64,000 nt of DNA from Planctomycetota bacterium (GCA_014584345.1 JACTNB010000022.1:124001-188000); one strand, 5' to 3'. Counted from the first letter of the stretch, positions 31,378 to 41,487 are shown. A program made the numbers and translations. The notes: generated by a model not told the origin, from the letters alone.

Positions 31378-32265
31378 GTGATTCTGAGCATGACCGGCAT
31401 CGGGCGTTCGCGTCATCAGGATGACCAGATTCAGGCGACGGTGGAAGTCAGAGCCGTCAACAACAAGTTTCTCAAGCTGAATTTGCGTCTTCCCGATGCG
31501 TTGAATGGTCGAGAGACACGCATTGACAGGTTGGTTCGCGAGTACCTGGAACGAGGCACGTTGTCCATTCAGGGGCAGTTGACCTGGGTGAAACAACTCA
31601 GCCCATACACCATTGACGAAACGGTGCTGGCCCAATACCTGAATCAGGCGAAGAAAATTTGCGAGCGACTACATTTGCATCCTCCCCTGGATCTCCGCGA
31701 TTTTCTGACGCTTCCGGGGGTCGTCGCGGATCAGTCCGCCTCGCTGGACGACGAAGGGGAGGCGGAGTGGACCGTGTTCGAGCCCGCCTTGCGGGGCGCG
31801 CTGGAGCACTTGCAGACATTTCGGCGCGCGGAAGGGGAATCGATGGCCCTGGTATTGCGGGATTACTGCCGGGAATTGCTGGATGCCGTCACCGTCGTGC
31901 AGTCCCGTTCGCCGACCGTGCTCGAGAACTATCGCCACAAGTTGAAGGATCGCGTGAATGAATGGCTCTCCAGCCAGGGAGTCTCAATGGAATCCGGAGA
32001 TATCCTGCGAGAAGTCTGCCTGTTTTCGGATCGCTGCGACATCAACGAGGAAATTACCCGGTTGAAAAGCCATCTGGATCAATTCCAGAGCTTTCTCGAT
32101 GAAAAACATTCTCCCGGTCGCAAATTGGACTTTCTCTGCCAGGAAATGTTCCGGGAAACCAATACAATAGGCTCGAAGGCGAACGATATCGAAATTTCAC
32201 ACAAGGTCGTGGCCATGAAGGCCAACATCGAAAAAATTCGCGAACTGGTCCAGAATATCGAGTAA
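31378..32265 (+). CDS. yicC: YicC family endoribonuclease
   Basis: YicC/YloC proteins are reported endoribonucleases tied to stress and RNA turnover. The 295-aa protein has SMTGIGRSRHQDD, VEVRAVNNKFLKL, LRLPDALNGRETRID, DTRY-like middle, NEEITRLKSHLDQF and the closing FLCQEMFRETNTIGSKAND. I start at GTG 31378 (VILSMTG, with GAGG nine bases before), matching the family M-I-x-SMTG opening. A longer in-frame ORF to 31285 runs through the terminator and is rejected. It is the first of yicC-gmk-rpoZ-coaC. Confidence 0.93.
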   Translation: MILSMTGIGRSRHQDDQIQATVEVRAVNNKFLKLNLRLPDALNGRETRIDRLVREYLERGTLSIQGQLTWVKQLSPYTIDETVLAQYLNQAKKICERLHLHPPLDLRDFLTLPGVVADQSASLDDEGEAEWTVFEPALRGALEHLQTFRRAEGESMALVLRDYCRELLDAVTVVQSRSPTVLENYRHKLKDRVNEWLSSQGVSMESGDILREVCLFSDRCDINEEITRLKSHLDQFQSFLDEKHSPGRKLDFLCQEMFRETNTIGSKANDIEISHKVVAMKANIEKIRELVQNIE

Positions 32266-32327
32266 GCAGATTACAGAGGACGCTTAACTGCCGGACGGCG
32301 TTTTCGAGTGGCAGTGGAAAAATCGGC

Positions 32328-32951
32328 ATGAACAATTCCCCGTTTGACATTCCAATGACGCGACGGATTCCATTTCGTATCGTCGTGTTGTCTGGGCCGA
32401 GCGGCAGCGGCAAGACAACCGTGGTGGCTCGACTGGAGCAGGAGTCTCCCGTCCCGTTGATGAAAGCGATTTCCGCCACGACGCGTCCGCCCCGCGTACA
32501 CGAAGTGGATGGCGAACATTATTATTTTCTGACTCCAGCAGAGTTCGAGGAGCGGCGTCGGCAGGGGGACTTTCTCGAATACGCGGAAGTGTTTCGCACG
32601 GGGCACTGGTACGGCACATTGAAATCGGAACTGGACCGGGCAAGACAACTGGGGGCCTGGGCCCTGTTGGAAATCGATGTGGAGGGGGCCTTGAACGTCA
32701 TGCGTCAATACCCCGAGGCCGTGACGATTTTTTTGACCACGCCTTCCGTCCGGGAGTTTGAACAGCGTCTGCGAGATCGGGGGACCGAAGCAGAAGACGT
32801 CATTCAGCGGCGACTGGAAACGGCCCGCCAGGAACTGAAATTTGCCGATCGTTACCAGTATTGTGTCGTCAATGATCAACTCGATCGTGCCGTCGCGGAA
32901 ATCAAATCCATTTTTGAACAGAAACTCAGGGAGAGTTGCAAACATGCTTGA
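32328..32951 (+). CDS. gmk: Guanylate kinase
   Basis: Phosphorylates GMP to GDP with ATP. The 207 aa hold the P-loop VLSGPSGSGKTT, SATTRPPRVHEVDGEHYYF, GDFLEYAEVFRTGHWYGT and DRYQYCVVND. Length is normal (~205). It overlaps rpoZ by 8 bases, which suggests coupled expression. Confidence 0.96.
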   Translation: MNNSPFDIPMTRRIPFRIVVLSGPSGSGKTTVVARLEQESPVPLMKAISATTRPPRVHEVDGEHYYFLTPAEFEERRRQGDFLEYAEVFRTGHWYGTLKSELDRARQLGAWALLEIDVEGALNVMRQYPEAVTIFLTTPSVREFEQRLRDRGTEAEDVIQRRLETARQELKFADRYQYCVVNDQLDRAVAEIKSIFEQKLRESCKHA

Positions 32952-33216
32952 AGAACTGAAGGAAGAAGGAATCGTCAACAAGGTGGGAGGCCGCTTCAAA
33001 TTATCCACCATCATCCAAAAACGTATGGTGGCCTTGAATCGGGGAGCACGCCCGCTGGTCGAACTCCCGACGAAGAACCTGATGCAGATCGTGATTCAGG
33101 AGATCCTCGAAGATAAAATTTTCCTGGATCGCACGGGAAACGTGGCCATCAAGGGGGATGTTGCACCCAACGTGGACCGATTCGACGATGGCCCCAGCCT
33201 GGATGACCTGGGATAA
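32944..33216 (+). CDS. rpoZ: RNA polymerase omega subunit
   Basis: A 90-aa RpoZ-family protein. It has the helix with KLSTIIQKRMVALNRGARPLVE and a conserved IVIQEIL helix. The ATG lies inside the end of gmk (8-base overlap), with GGAGAG upstream. The gmk-rpoZ-coaBC order is standard in bacteria. Sequence is divergent from the E. coli protein, so the identity rests partly on position. Confidence 0.85.
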   Translation: MLEELKEEGIVNKVGGRFKLSTIIQKRMVALNRGARPLVELPTKNLMQIVIQEILEDKIFLDRTGNVAIKGDVAPNVDRFDDGPSLDDLG

Positions 33217-33221
33217 CCGCC

Positions 33222-33776
33222 ATGTCCGTGCGCGAAGTGCTAGTCGGGGTTTCGGGCGGGGTCGCGGCCTACAAAACAGCCGAACTCGTGAGTCGTCTCG
33301 TGAAGCGGAATATTTCCGTTTCCGTGGTGATGACGGAGTCGGCCAGTAATTTCATCGGCAAGGCCACGTTCGAGGCGCTGACGAATCGCCCCGTCCATCA
33401 AAGTCTCTTTTCTCCCCAGGAGCACTTTCTGGGGGAACACATCGGACTGGCCCGTCGCGCGGAACTGTTCGTGATCGCCCCCGCTACAGCCAACGTGCTG
33501 GGCAAAATCGCCCAAGGCATTGCGGACGATCTGCTGACGACGCTGGCGATGGCGGCGACCTGCCCCGTCATCCTGGCGCCTGCCATGAATACAGAGATGT
33601 GGGCAAAACCGGCGGTGCAACGAAACATCTCGCAGCTCCGCGCGGATGGCTTCCACCTGATCGCCCCGGGGGAAGGCTGGTTGAGTTGCCGCGTGTCGGG
33701 GCCGGGCCGCATGGCGGAAGCGGCGGAAATCGAAGCCAACATTCTTACCTGGCTGGAACCCGAAATCTCCCCTTGA
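33222..33776 (+). CDS. coaC: Phosphopantothenoylcysteine decarboxylase (CoaC domain only)
   Basis: A 184-aa flavoprotein that decarboxylates 4'-phosphopantothenoylcysteine in CoA synthesis. Motifs: VLVGVSGGVAAYKTAEL, VVMTESASNFI, HIGLARRAELFVIAPATANVLGKIAQGIADDL, PVILAPAMNTEMW and the Cys in GWLSCRVSGPGRM. The usual C-terminal CoaB synthetase domain is absent; the next 540 bases code for nothing. It therefore needs a separate CoaB elsewhere. Confidence 0.93.
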   Translation: MSVREVLVGVSGGVAAYKTAELVSRLVKRNISVSVVMTESASNFIGKATFEALTNRPVHQSLFSPQEHFLGEHIGLARRAELFVIAPATANVLGKIAQGIADDLLTTLAMAATCPVILAPAMNTEMWAKPAVQRNISQLRADGFHLIAPGEGWLSCRVSGPGRMAEAAEIEANILTWLEPEISP

Positions 33777-34323
33777 CATCTCCCCCCTGCCAGGCTGTGA
33801 AGATCTCGCAGGGTACTCTGTGCGTACCATTGATGCGGTATCCACGCGAGTTTCGGGCACACTAGGCTGCAATGAAGTGCACGCAACTTCTAACAATCCA
33901 CGTCCACAGTGCGTGCCACAAACGATGTATTGCCTTGAGTGCCAAGCCACAACATCCCCAAGGTTGTTTCCGTCGTATTCACGACCACTGCGGCGATAAA
34001 CGTCTCGGCGCGAATTGACTTGGGCGCAGGCCGCGCAGCATAAAAGGTCTCCACACTCGGCAATTCTCCTCCAGGGATTTCCGAAGAATTATTGCCGAAT
34101 GGGAGACCACCCCCCCCTCACATCGCAGCCCGAAGGCTGCAGACGCTCGTTTCCAGTTGAAAAAACAGTCCCATAAGGTCGGCAGCGTGAATCCGTGGGG
34201 GGGGAGCCACCGTGGGAAATTCAATAAAATGTAAACATGACGATTCTATCGCCAGGGCAGCTACTCCAGGGAGTGAGCGAGGAGACCTGAGATAATCCAA
34301 GCGGAAGAGCAGTCTTCAGATGA
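33777..34323. other. Intergenic, coaC to lipoprotein
   Basis: 547 bases with no gene I can support. One 6-bp hairpin with a CGAA loop lies at 34125-34140. The stretch near 34109-34117 is a run of eight C. The rest is featureless. Confidence 0.55.
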
Positions 34324-34569
34324 TTAGCGTTCGTTCACGCCTTCACGCAGGGCCTTTTGCTCTGCTCGGTATTCCGCGAGAGCACGCTCCTGATTCGGCA
34401 GCAACTCCTCGGGGCCAGCCGGGAAGTATTGGATATCGTCACGCAGATAAAATGCGGAAGGGAGTGTTTGGCCGCCGATTTGTGTCTGGCATCCCGTGAG
34501 CACCGTCGAACCTGCCAGCCCCAATAACAGCATGCATACACTCCGGCCGAGTCGTGCTTGACTTATCAT
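34324..34569 (-). CDS. Small lipoprotein, hypothetical
   Basis: An 81-aa protein starting MISQARLGRSVCMLLLGLAG with a lipobox LTGC (cleavage before Cys near residue 26). The mature part is short and polar, FYLRDDIQYFPAGPEELLPNQERALAEYRAEQKALR, which ends in a possible coiled coil. It is likely anchored in the membrane. Similar short lipoproteins with this FYLRDDIQYFP core are, from memory, restricted to planctomycetes. No function. Confidence 0.6.
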   Translation of the reverse strand: MISQARLGRSVCMLLLGLAGSTVLTGCQTQIGGQTLPSAFYLRDDIQYFPAGPEELLPNQERALAEYRAEQKALREGVNER

Positions 34570-34970
34570 TCCTGAACTCGCTTTTTCGAGAAGGGAGGAA
34601 GCGTGGCGACCGTCGGAGACCGGCTTGGTGCCCACGCCATACCGAATGCCCTAAGGCATTGGCCACCTGATTCCGTTGAATTGGTTGGTAGAGTCGTTGA
34701 TAACCCTTAAGATCGACCGGCAGAAACGATTTCTTTGGCAAAATCGGAATATTTTGACACAGTTCACCCAGCGCAATCGGCTTGCTGAAACCAGAAGCGG
34801 GAATTCACGAATTTTTATCATTTTGCCGAATCCGGTGAAAAATCGGTGAAAAATGTCTTGTTCGCGCGAATTGGCCTCGATATAACAGCTCATTAAGAAA
34901 ACTGATATAGGTAAAAACACGGCAAGATTTGCGTTTGTTTCCGAATTTGTCCCATTGTCGAGCGCTCGAA
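34570..34970. other. Intergenic, lipoprotein to hypothetical
   Basis: 401 bases between divergent genes. No gene or clear repeat; AT-richer than its surroundings around 34740-34920, which suits promoter function. Confidence 0.5.
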
Positions 34971-35393
34971 ATGACAATCGTTTCGGATCAGGCTGAAGTA
35001 GTAACTGGCAGCCTTTACCAGGATGGTGTTCAGGAAGCTTTTCGACACAAGTGGATCGAAAGCGAAAAACATGGGCACGACATCGGCGAAGCCGCCATTA
35101 AAGAATGGTTCGGCAAGTATTGGCTGAAGCATTGCCGGGTTCGCAGAATCGAACATGTGATCGGCAATCGTCGCTGGATGGAGTTCCAGGACGGCCCTTC
35201 GGAATTGCTTCTCGCTTTGTACGAGGCCAACGATCTGCTGTTCGATCTGATTCTCGACCGTGTCAGCCACGGTTGGGAGAATCTGGATATCATTGTCTGG
35301 GCTCAGGACTGGGGCTTGCCCAGGGATCAAGTGTTTTCGATCCTGCTCGAATTGAATATCAATTGCGCCCGTCTCGAACCGCGATTTTCCTGA
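34971..35393 (+). CDS. Conserved hypothetical, 140 aa
   Basis: I do not recognise the family. ATG 34971 (MTIVSDQAEV) is chosen because upstream codons look random. The protein is soluble and rich in aromatic residues: KWIESEKHGHDIGEAAIKEWFGKYW, HVIGNRRWMEFQ, then helices LLLALYEANDLLFDLILD and DIIVWAQDWGLPRDQVF. It is 22 bp before murJ and may be co-transcribed. Confidence 0.6.
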   Translation: MTIVSDQAEVVTGSLYQDGVQEAFRHKWIESEKHGHDIGEAAIKEWFGKYWLKHCRVRRIEHVIGNRRWMEFQDGPSELLLALYEANDLLFDLILDRVSHGWENLDIIVWAQDWGLPRDQVFSILLELNINCARLEPRFS

Positions 35394-35415
35394 GACGAAA
35401 CGCTACCATCCGGGC

Positions 35416-37044
35416 ATGAATCTCCCCGAGCGCCTGCTTGAATCGCCGCCGGAGGCGGTGGACCGCAATCACTCCAGTCCCTCCTGGCTGGGGTCCGTTC
35501 GCACCGTCGGCCTGTTAACGCTTCTCAGCCGCGTGCTCGGTTTGATCCGCGACATGGGCATGGCAGCGGTTTTTGGCAATGGCCCCCTGCTGGACAGTTT
35601 CACGCTGGCGTTTCGCATCCCGAATCTCACGCGGCGGTTATTTGGCGAAGGAGCCCTGACCACGGCTTTTCTGCCCGAATTTGTCAAAGCCAATCACCAC
35701 GATTCCCTGAAGGCGCGCCGTCTGGCCAGCGCCGTGTTTCTGCTGTTGTTCCTGCTGCTGGTCGGCTTGGTCGGCTTGGGAGAACTGGTCGTTCTGTGGA
35801 ATTTGAGCAGTGTGGAGGTCGGAACCGCGGGGTATCAGATTCGTGTAATGACGGCATTCATGCTCCCTTATGTGATACTGATCTGTCTTTCCGCCCAACT
35901 GGGGGCGGTATTGAATGCCCTGGGAGAGTTTGCGATTCCCGCTTTTGTCCCCGTGCTGTTGAATGTGGTCTGGATTGCCGCTTTGTGGTGGATTGTCCCC
36001 AATTTCCCGCAAGACTGGGATAAGATCGTCATTGTGATGCTGGCAGTACTGCTGGGAGGCGCCGCCCAACTGATTGTTCCCTGGATGTACCTGCGAAACC
36101 GGGGGATGTCCTTTGATTCCCAATGGAAATCGGAACTGCCGGGCACCCGCAGGGTTTTTCGGTTGATGCTCCCTGTTGTCCTGGCGATGTCGGTCTCTCA
36201 ATTGAATGCCATTTGCGATTCCTCGCTTGCCTGGTGGTATTCGCAACCCGAACAGGGGGCCTGGGTCCCGGCGGGAATGGCCTCCGCGCTGTACTTTGGC
36301 CAGCGGATGTACCAGTTTCCCCTGGGGGTATTCGGCTTGGCCTTGGGGACCGTAATGTTCGCCCGCCTGGCGCATCATGTCCAATCGGGTGAGCGGGATC
36401 GGATTCGCGGCGATGTGATCGAGGGGGTGAGGCTGGTGCTCGTAATCGGACTGCCGGCTTCCCTGGGCATGATGCTGCTGGCGGAACCGCTCACGCGAAC
36501 ACTGCTGGAGCGGGGAGAATTCAGCGAGGCGGATTCCCGTCAGACCGCCGCCACGGTTCTGGCCTATGGCTCGGCCATCTGGGCCTATCTGGGGGTCAGC
36601 CTGATTCAACGGGTGTTTTATGCGCTGGAAGATGCCAGCACTCCGGTCCGCGTCGGTTTTGTGGCGGTGGCGCTCAATCTGGTGTTGAATTTCGTGTTTT
36701 TGTTTCTGATTGGAGGGAGCGGGCTCGCCTATGCGACGGCCGTTTCCGCCGTGGTGCAATTTCTGCTGCTGATCTCGTTGTTGCACTGGCGGATGGAGAT
36801 TACGTTGGACACCTCTGTTGTCACTTTTTCCCTGAAACTGCTGTTTGCCACGGGATTGATGGGAGCCGGTTGCCTGGCTTCCCTGTGGAGCATACGCGGA
36901 GTCTGGCCGACCGCGCCCCAGTGGATGCTATTGCTTGTGCCGTTGCTCGTGGCCACGTTGCTGTACGGACTGGTACTGAAACTACTGCGGTTGCCCGAAC
37001 TGGGGCTCCTGTTGCAGATCCGCCCCGCTAGCCGGAACTCATGA
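35416..37044 (+). CDS. murJ: Lipid II flippase MurJ
   Basis: A 542-aa polytopic MOP-superfamily protein (about 14 helices) that flips lipid II across the inner membrane for peptidoglycan. Typical MviN/MurJ features: LTLLSRVLGLIRDMGMAAVFG at the start, FRIPNLTRRLFGEGALTTAFLPEF, GAVLNALGEFAIPAFVPVLLN, and VFYALEDASTPVRVG. The first membrane segment follows a short cytosolic N-terminus. Its presence argues this planctomycete makes a peptidoglycan sacculus. Confidence 0.94.
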   Translation: MNLPERLLESPPEAVDRNHSSPSWLGSVRTVGLLTLLSRVLGLIRDMGMAAVFGNGPLLDSFTLAFRIPNLTRRLFGEGALTTAFLPEFVKANHHDSLKARRLASAVFLLLFLLLVGLVGLGELVVLWNLSSVEVGTAGYQIRVMTAFMLPYVILICLSAQLGAVLNALGEFAIPAFVPVLLNVVWIAALWWIVPNFPQDWDKIVIVMLAVLLGGAAQLIVPWMYLRNRGMSFDSQWKSELPGTRRVFRLMLPVVLAMSVSQLNAICDSSLAWWYSQPEQGAWVPAGMASALYFGQRMYQFPLGVFGLALGTVMFARLAHHVQSGERDRIRGDVIEGVRLVLVIGLPASLGMMLLAEPLTRTLLERGEFSEADSRQTAATVLAYGSAIWAYLGVSLIQRVFYALEDASTPVRVGFVAVALNLVLNFVFLFLIGGSGLAYATAVSAVVQFLLLISLLHWRMEITLDTSVVTFSLKLLFATGLMGAGCLASLWSIRGVWPTAPQWMLLLVPLLVATLLYGLVLKLLRLPELGLLLQIRPASRNS

Positions 37045-37375
37045 GAAGTTCAGACGTTGCGAACGAGTGCCGTTGAAATCCGTAAAATCGTCACAAGTTT
37101 CCTGGCTGCGCCATCCGATAGTTTTCCTAAGCTTCGGCCAAGGGGGATGCCTATTCATGCCGTGGGGAGACTGTTCCGTCACGAGTTCGCAGGCAGCGGG
37201 ATATCATTCGCCACGGCTTGGTCGCGAGCCCGTGAATCTGGGGAATCACAGTATTTCGCATCTAACGGGGAAATACGAAACGGACCAGAACCCAAGTCAC
37301 GCCTCCAAGTAAAGCAGTTCCCTCGGGACGCCTTGGAATCGTGAGCCGAGTTTTTCAAGCCTAGGGGGTAGTTTC
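37045..37375. other. Intergenic, murJ to thioredoxin-like
   Basis: 331 bases without a supported gene; small open frames have no ribosome binding site. No hairpin of note. Confidence 0.5.
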
Positions 37376-37840
37376 ATGCGAGTCACGTTCAAAGCCGTTT
37401 GTTGCTTGTTCCTGTTGCTGGGCACTCTGCCCGCCTGGGCACTCGAACCTGCATTGGATAGCAAAGTCTGGCATCGAGACCTGCAGAAGGCCCATGTGTT
37501 GGCAAAACAAGAGAACAAGCCGATTTTGATCGTCTTCGGCGCGGAATGGTGCAAATTCTGCAAGAAGCTGGAACAGGACACGTTTTCCGACCAGAAAATG
37601 CAGCAGTTCGTGCAGACGAATTTTATTCCCGTGTATCTCGATCTCGACGAAGAAGCCAAGATTGGCAAAATCCTGGAAGTAAAATCCCTCCCTTGCACCG
37701 TGGTATTAAGTCCCAATGCGGATTTGCTGGGGAAGGTTGTTGGCTACAAGGACATTCCCAGCATGGAAAGTCAGTTGCAAAAGGCCCTGCAGACCGGTTC
37801 GGTGCTGCAACAGGCCGCGGGCGACAAGGTCTTGAAATAA
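37376..37840 (+). CDS. Exported thioredoxin-like protein
   Basis: A 154-aa protein with a signal peptide (MRVTFKAVCCLFLLLG, cut near AWA/LEP), then a thioredoxin_7/DsbD-C-like fold: KPILIVFGAEWCKFCKKLEQDTF with redox CxxC (C59, C62) and cis-Pro in KSLPCTVVLS. Likely periplasmic disulfide reduction. It lies 95 bp before miaA. Confidence 0.85.
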   Translation: MRVTFKAVCCLFLLLGTLPAWALEPALDSKVWHRDLQKAHVLAKQENKPILIVFGAEWCKFCKKLEQDTFSDQKMQQFVQTNFIPVYLDLDEEAKIGKILEVKSLPCTVVLSPNADLLGKVVGYKDIPSMESQLQKALQTGSVLQQAAGDKVLK

Positions 37841-37935
37841 CCTGTGATTTCATCGAAACTGACAAGCCGTGCCGTCGTGGATCTTTGTAGGATCAACGGC
37901 GGGACGGCTTCCTTGTTTCGTGCGATGGCTTATTG

Positions 37936-38871
37936 ATGACGATTTCTCCCGAACAATTGCACGCCTGCTGGTTTCTGGCAGGCCCGACTGCGGTCGGCAA
38001 AACCGCCCTGTCACTCCTCTTGGCGGAACAGTTGAACGCGGAAATCATCTCGCTCGATTCCATGGCGATTTATCGCGGGATGGACATCGGCACGGCCAAG
38101 CCCAGCCAGGCCGAACAGGCCCGGGTGCCCCATCACCTGATCGACGTAATCGATCCGCACGAGGAATTCAGCACGTCCGATTATCTGCTTCAAGCCGAAC
38201 AGGCCATCGCGTCCATTCTGTCTCGCGGGAAGACACCATTGTTCGTAGGGGGGACGGGATTGTATCTGCGGTCGATCTTGCGAGGCGTGTTTGCGGGACC
38301 TCCCGCCGACTGGGAATTGCGGAGGGAACTGGAATCCCTGGAACGGCAGACACCGGGAAGCCTGTGGCGCGAACTGCAACAGCGAGATCCCCAAGCCGCG
38401 CAACGGCTGCATGCGAATGATCTGCGCCGCGTGGTTCGCGCTCTCGAAGTGTGTCGGTTAACCGGTCGGCCCCTGTCCGAACAACAGCAGCAACACGTAC
38501 TGCCACGCGAACAGCGCCCAGCCCATGTCTACTGGCTGCATCCACCTCGCGACTGGCTGGCCGCGCGGATTGATCTTCGCGTGGAACGGATGTTCGAGCA
38601 GGGACTGGTCAGCGAGGTGCAACAACTATTGCAAACCGTTCCCCCTCTGGGACGCACAGCAACCCAGGGACTCGGCTACAAGGAAGTGATCGAACACCTG
38701 CAAACGGGCACTCCGTTGCCGCGGACGATCGAGACCGTCCAAACGCGCACGCGCCAATTCGCCAAGCGTCAACACACCTGGTTTCGCAATCTTGAAGAAT
38801 GCCAGGAAATGGCGATCGCGGGGACCGAAACCAGCGAACAGCTTGCAGAACGTCTGCTCCAGCAACACTAG
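37936..38871 (+). CDS. miaA: tRNA dimethylallyltransferase
   Basis: Adds the dimethylallyl group to A37 of tRNAs reading UNN codons. The 311 aa show the P-loop AGPTAVGKTALS, DSMAIYRGMDIGTAKP, HLIDVIDP, VGGTGLYLRSIL and the tRNA-binding GLGYKEVIEHL...TRQFAKRQHTWFRN. I use ATG 37936 (the TTG one codon before is not needed). The ribosome binding site is weak. Confidence 0.95.
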   Translation: MTISPEQLHACWFLAGPTAVGKTALSLLLAEQLNAEIISLDSMAIYRGMDIGTAKPSQAEQARVPHHLIDVIDPHEEFSTSDYLLQAEQAIASILSRGKTPLFVGGTGLYLRSILRGVFAGPPADWELRRELESLERQTPGSLWRELQQRDPQAAQRLHANDLRRVVRALEVCRLTGRPLSEQQQQHVLPREQRPAHVYWLHPPRDWLAARIDLRVERMFEQGLVSEVQQLLQTVPPLGRTATQGLGYKEVIEHLQTGTPLPRTIETVQTRTRQFAKRQHTWFRNLEECQEMAIAGTETSEQLAERLLQQH

Positions 38872-39079
38872 CCAGGCTAACCCGGACTGCCCCGGCCCAG
38901 GCCTGGTGGACTTCGGAGGAATTTCCGAGAATCCCACCAGAGGTCATTAAGGCAGACGACAAATAGCGGCAGCGCTTCACCCAGGAATTCAAGCTGGAGG
39001 AGGTCAACCTGGTTGCCAGGCCGGAGTACACCATTCGGGCGGCTGCCCAGATGGTGCAGGAGCGGTTCGTTCTGGCCTT

Positions 39080-41122
39080 TCAGTGGACGCGCTGGCCGGG
39101 TTGTGCCCCGGTGTCTGGTTGCAGCAGAAAGACTTCCTTGCCGCCGGGGCCCGAGGCGCAGACCATCCCTTCGCTGAGGCCGAACCGCATTTTGCGGGGT
39201 TTCAGGTTGGCCACGCAAATAACCAGTCTGCCAATCAGATCCTCCGGCTCATAGGCCGCCTTGATGCCGGCAAACACGTTGCGGGTGTGGCTGCCACCCA
39301 GGGAGAGGGTCAACTGCAGCAACTTGTCGGCCCCTTCCACCGGTTGCGCGGCCAGCACACGAGCCACGCGCAAGTCGACCTTGGTGAAATCGTCGATTGA
39401 ACACTCCTCGGCCAGGGGTTCGTCCTGGAGCGGTTGGGGGCTGTCCTGCCAGGGAGACTCGGCGGCGGCTTGCATGGATTCGGGTTGGCCTTCACGGCTT
39501 TCTTCGATCATCTTGTGAACCTGTTCTATTTCGATGCGTTTCATCATGTGAGTAAAGGGTTGTACGGGAGTCCCCAGGAGGGGCGTTTGTGACTGGTCCC
39601 AGCAGTCCAGCGGTGCGTTCAGCAGGCTGCCCGTTTGCTTGGCCAATTGAGGCAGGACGGGGGCCAGATAGATCACGATCTGGCGGAACAGATTCAATGC
39701 GACAGTGCAGACCTCCCGCAGCCGATCGGCCTGGGCGGGATCCTTCCGCAGCACCCAGGGCTGGTTGTCTTCCACGTATTTGTTGGCCGCTTCCGCCAGT
39801 TGCATAATTTCCCGCATGGCCGGGGCGTAATCGCAGTTTTCGTACAACTCGGCGATCTCCGCTCCCTTGTCCGCCGCGCGCTCGAACAAGCTCCCGTCCT
39901 CGGGATACTGGTCGCAGAGCATATTTCCCGCAATGAATTTGGCACAGCGGCTGGCGATATTCACCACTTTCCCCACCAGGTCCGCGTTGACCTTGTCCGT
40001 GAACTCCTGCACGTTCAGATCGAGATCGTCGAGACGCGAGGTCAACTTGGAAGCAAAATAATACCGCAACCAGGCGGGATCCAGATGATTCAAATAGGTA
40101 CGGGCCATCACGAATGTGCCGCGACTCTTCGACATCTTCTCGCCATTCACCTTCAAAAACCCGTGAATGTGCACCTTGGTAGGCAAACTGAATCCCGCTA
40201 CCTTCAACATGGCTGGCCAGAACAGCGTATGAAAGTAGGTGATATCCTTTCCGATGAAGTGATGGATTTCCGTATCGCCACTCTGCCAGTATTTCGTCAA
40301 CCCTTCGTCATGACGTTTGCACCACTCCCAGGTGGAACCAATATACCCGATGGGCGCATCGTACCAGACATACCAGTAATGTCCGGGAGCATCTGGAATT
40401 TCAAAACCAAAATAGGGAGCCGGACGCGAAATATCCCATTCACGCAACGGTTCTCCCAGAAAATGTCCCTTCAAGTAATTTGCCACCTCCGGCTGCAGGT
40501 GGGCACCCGATTGGGTCCATTCCGTGAGGAAATCGTGCAATTTCTCGATCTCCACGAACAGATGCGGTGCCGTGCGAACCTCGGGCGTGGCCCCCGAAAG
40601 TCTGCTCACCGGGTTCTTCAGTTCGCTCGGGCTATACGTGGCGCCACAAACTTCACAGTTGTCACCGTATTGATCTTCCGCGCCGCATTTCGGACAGGTC
40701 CCCTTCACAAAGCGATCCGCCAGAAACATCCCCGCTTCGGGATCGTACAATTGCGTCACATCGCGCGTGGAGACCAGCTTTGCATCCCGCAGCGCCACCC
40801 AGATGCGCTGACAGACCTCTCGATTCTCGGCGCTGTTCGTACTCCCGTAATTGTCGAATTCAATCCCGAAATCGGTGAAATCCCGCAGATGGGCGTCCCG
40901 CATGTCGGCAATCAGTTCCGTCTCCGTGCGATTTTCCTGGCGCGCTCGAATCATGATGGCGGTGCCGTGCGTGTCATCCGCGCAAATATAAATACATTGA
41001 TGCCCACGCAACTTCTGAAATCGCACCCAGATATCCGTCTGAATGTATTCCACCAGATGGCCGATATGAATCGGTCCGTTCGCATAGGGCAAGGCTGCTG
41101 TCACCAGAATGCGTCGCGACAT
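39080..41122 (-). CDS. metG: Methionyl-tRNA synthetase
   Basis: Class I aminoacyl-tRNA synthetase, 680 aa. It has the HIGH signature in LPYANGPIHIGHLVEY, a zinc knuckle CPKCGAEDQYGDNCEVCG, KMSKS in NGEKMSKSRG, and a C-terminal tRNA-binding OB domain (DDFTKVDLRVARVLA onward) that many bacterial MetRS carry. ATG 41122 has AAAGGA upstream; the frame to 41266 is rejected. The plus-strand frame opposite it is a shadow. Confidence 0.97.
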   Translation of the reverse strand: MSRRILVTAALPYANGPIHIGHLVEYIQTDIWVRFQKLRGHQCIYICADDTHGTAIMIRARQENRTETELIADMRDAHLRDFTDFGIEFDNYGSTNSAENREVCQRIWVALRDAKLVSTRDVTQLYDPEAGMFLADRFVKGTCPKCGAEDQYGDNCEVCGATYSPSELKNPVSRLSGATPEVRTAPHLFVEIEKLHDFLTEWTQSGAHLQPEVANYLKGHFLGEPLREWDISRPAPYFGFEIPDAPGHYWYVWYDAPIGYIGSTWEWCKRHDEGLTKYWQSGDTEIHHFIGKDITYFHTLFWPAMLKVAGFSLPTKVHIHGFLKVNGEKMSKSRGTFVMARTYLNHLDPAWLRYYFASKLTSRLDDLDLNVQEFTDKVNADLVGKVVNIASRCAKFIAGNMLCDQYPEDGSLFERAADKGAEIAELYENCDYAPAMREIMQLAEAANKYVEDNQPWVLRKDPAQADRLREVCTVALNLFRQIVIYLAPVLPQLAKQTGSLLNAPLDCWDQSQTPLLGTPVQPFTHMMKRIEIEQVHKMIEESREGQPESMQAAAESPWQDSPQPLQDEPLAEECSIDDFTKVDLRVARVLAAQPVEGADKLLQLTLSLGGSHTRNVFAGIKAAYEPEDLIGRLVICVANLKPRKMRFGLSEGMVCASGPGGKEVFLLQPDTGAQPGQRVH

Positions 41123-41487
41123 GAAAAGTCCTTTTTCGCTGAAAGTGTTCGCCCCGATTGTAATGCCTGCGCGGAGTGGTGCAAACGGCAGCCCTGGCCC
41201 CCGGGAAAAGCAACCGAATGCGACCGGAATTCTTCCTGCTCGTGGCCCGAAAGCCCGTTGCCCCATGCGCGAATTCCCGCTGGCATCGGTCGAGTCAACT
41301 TTCCTCTCCCCGACAATCTGATACGATCAACCGTTCGCACCGATGAAATTTTTGTGAAGAGGAGGAGCCGTAACTATTCGCGCCGGCTCCTGGATTTTAT
41401 TGTTCCTGGAATACCCGAGAGACCACGGCAGCAGCGGCTGGTTTCTCGGTGCAGTGAATAGCCCGCAGACACAGAATGAGGACCAGC

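Noticed and set aside
39635..41461. A 608-codon plus-strand frame opposite metG
   Set aside because: Shadow of metG; composition atypical and no recognised domain.
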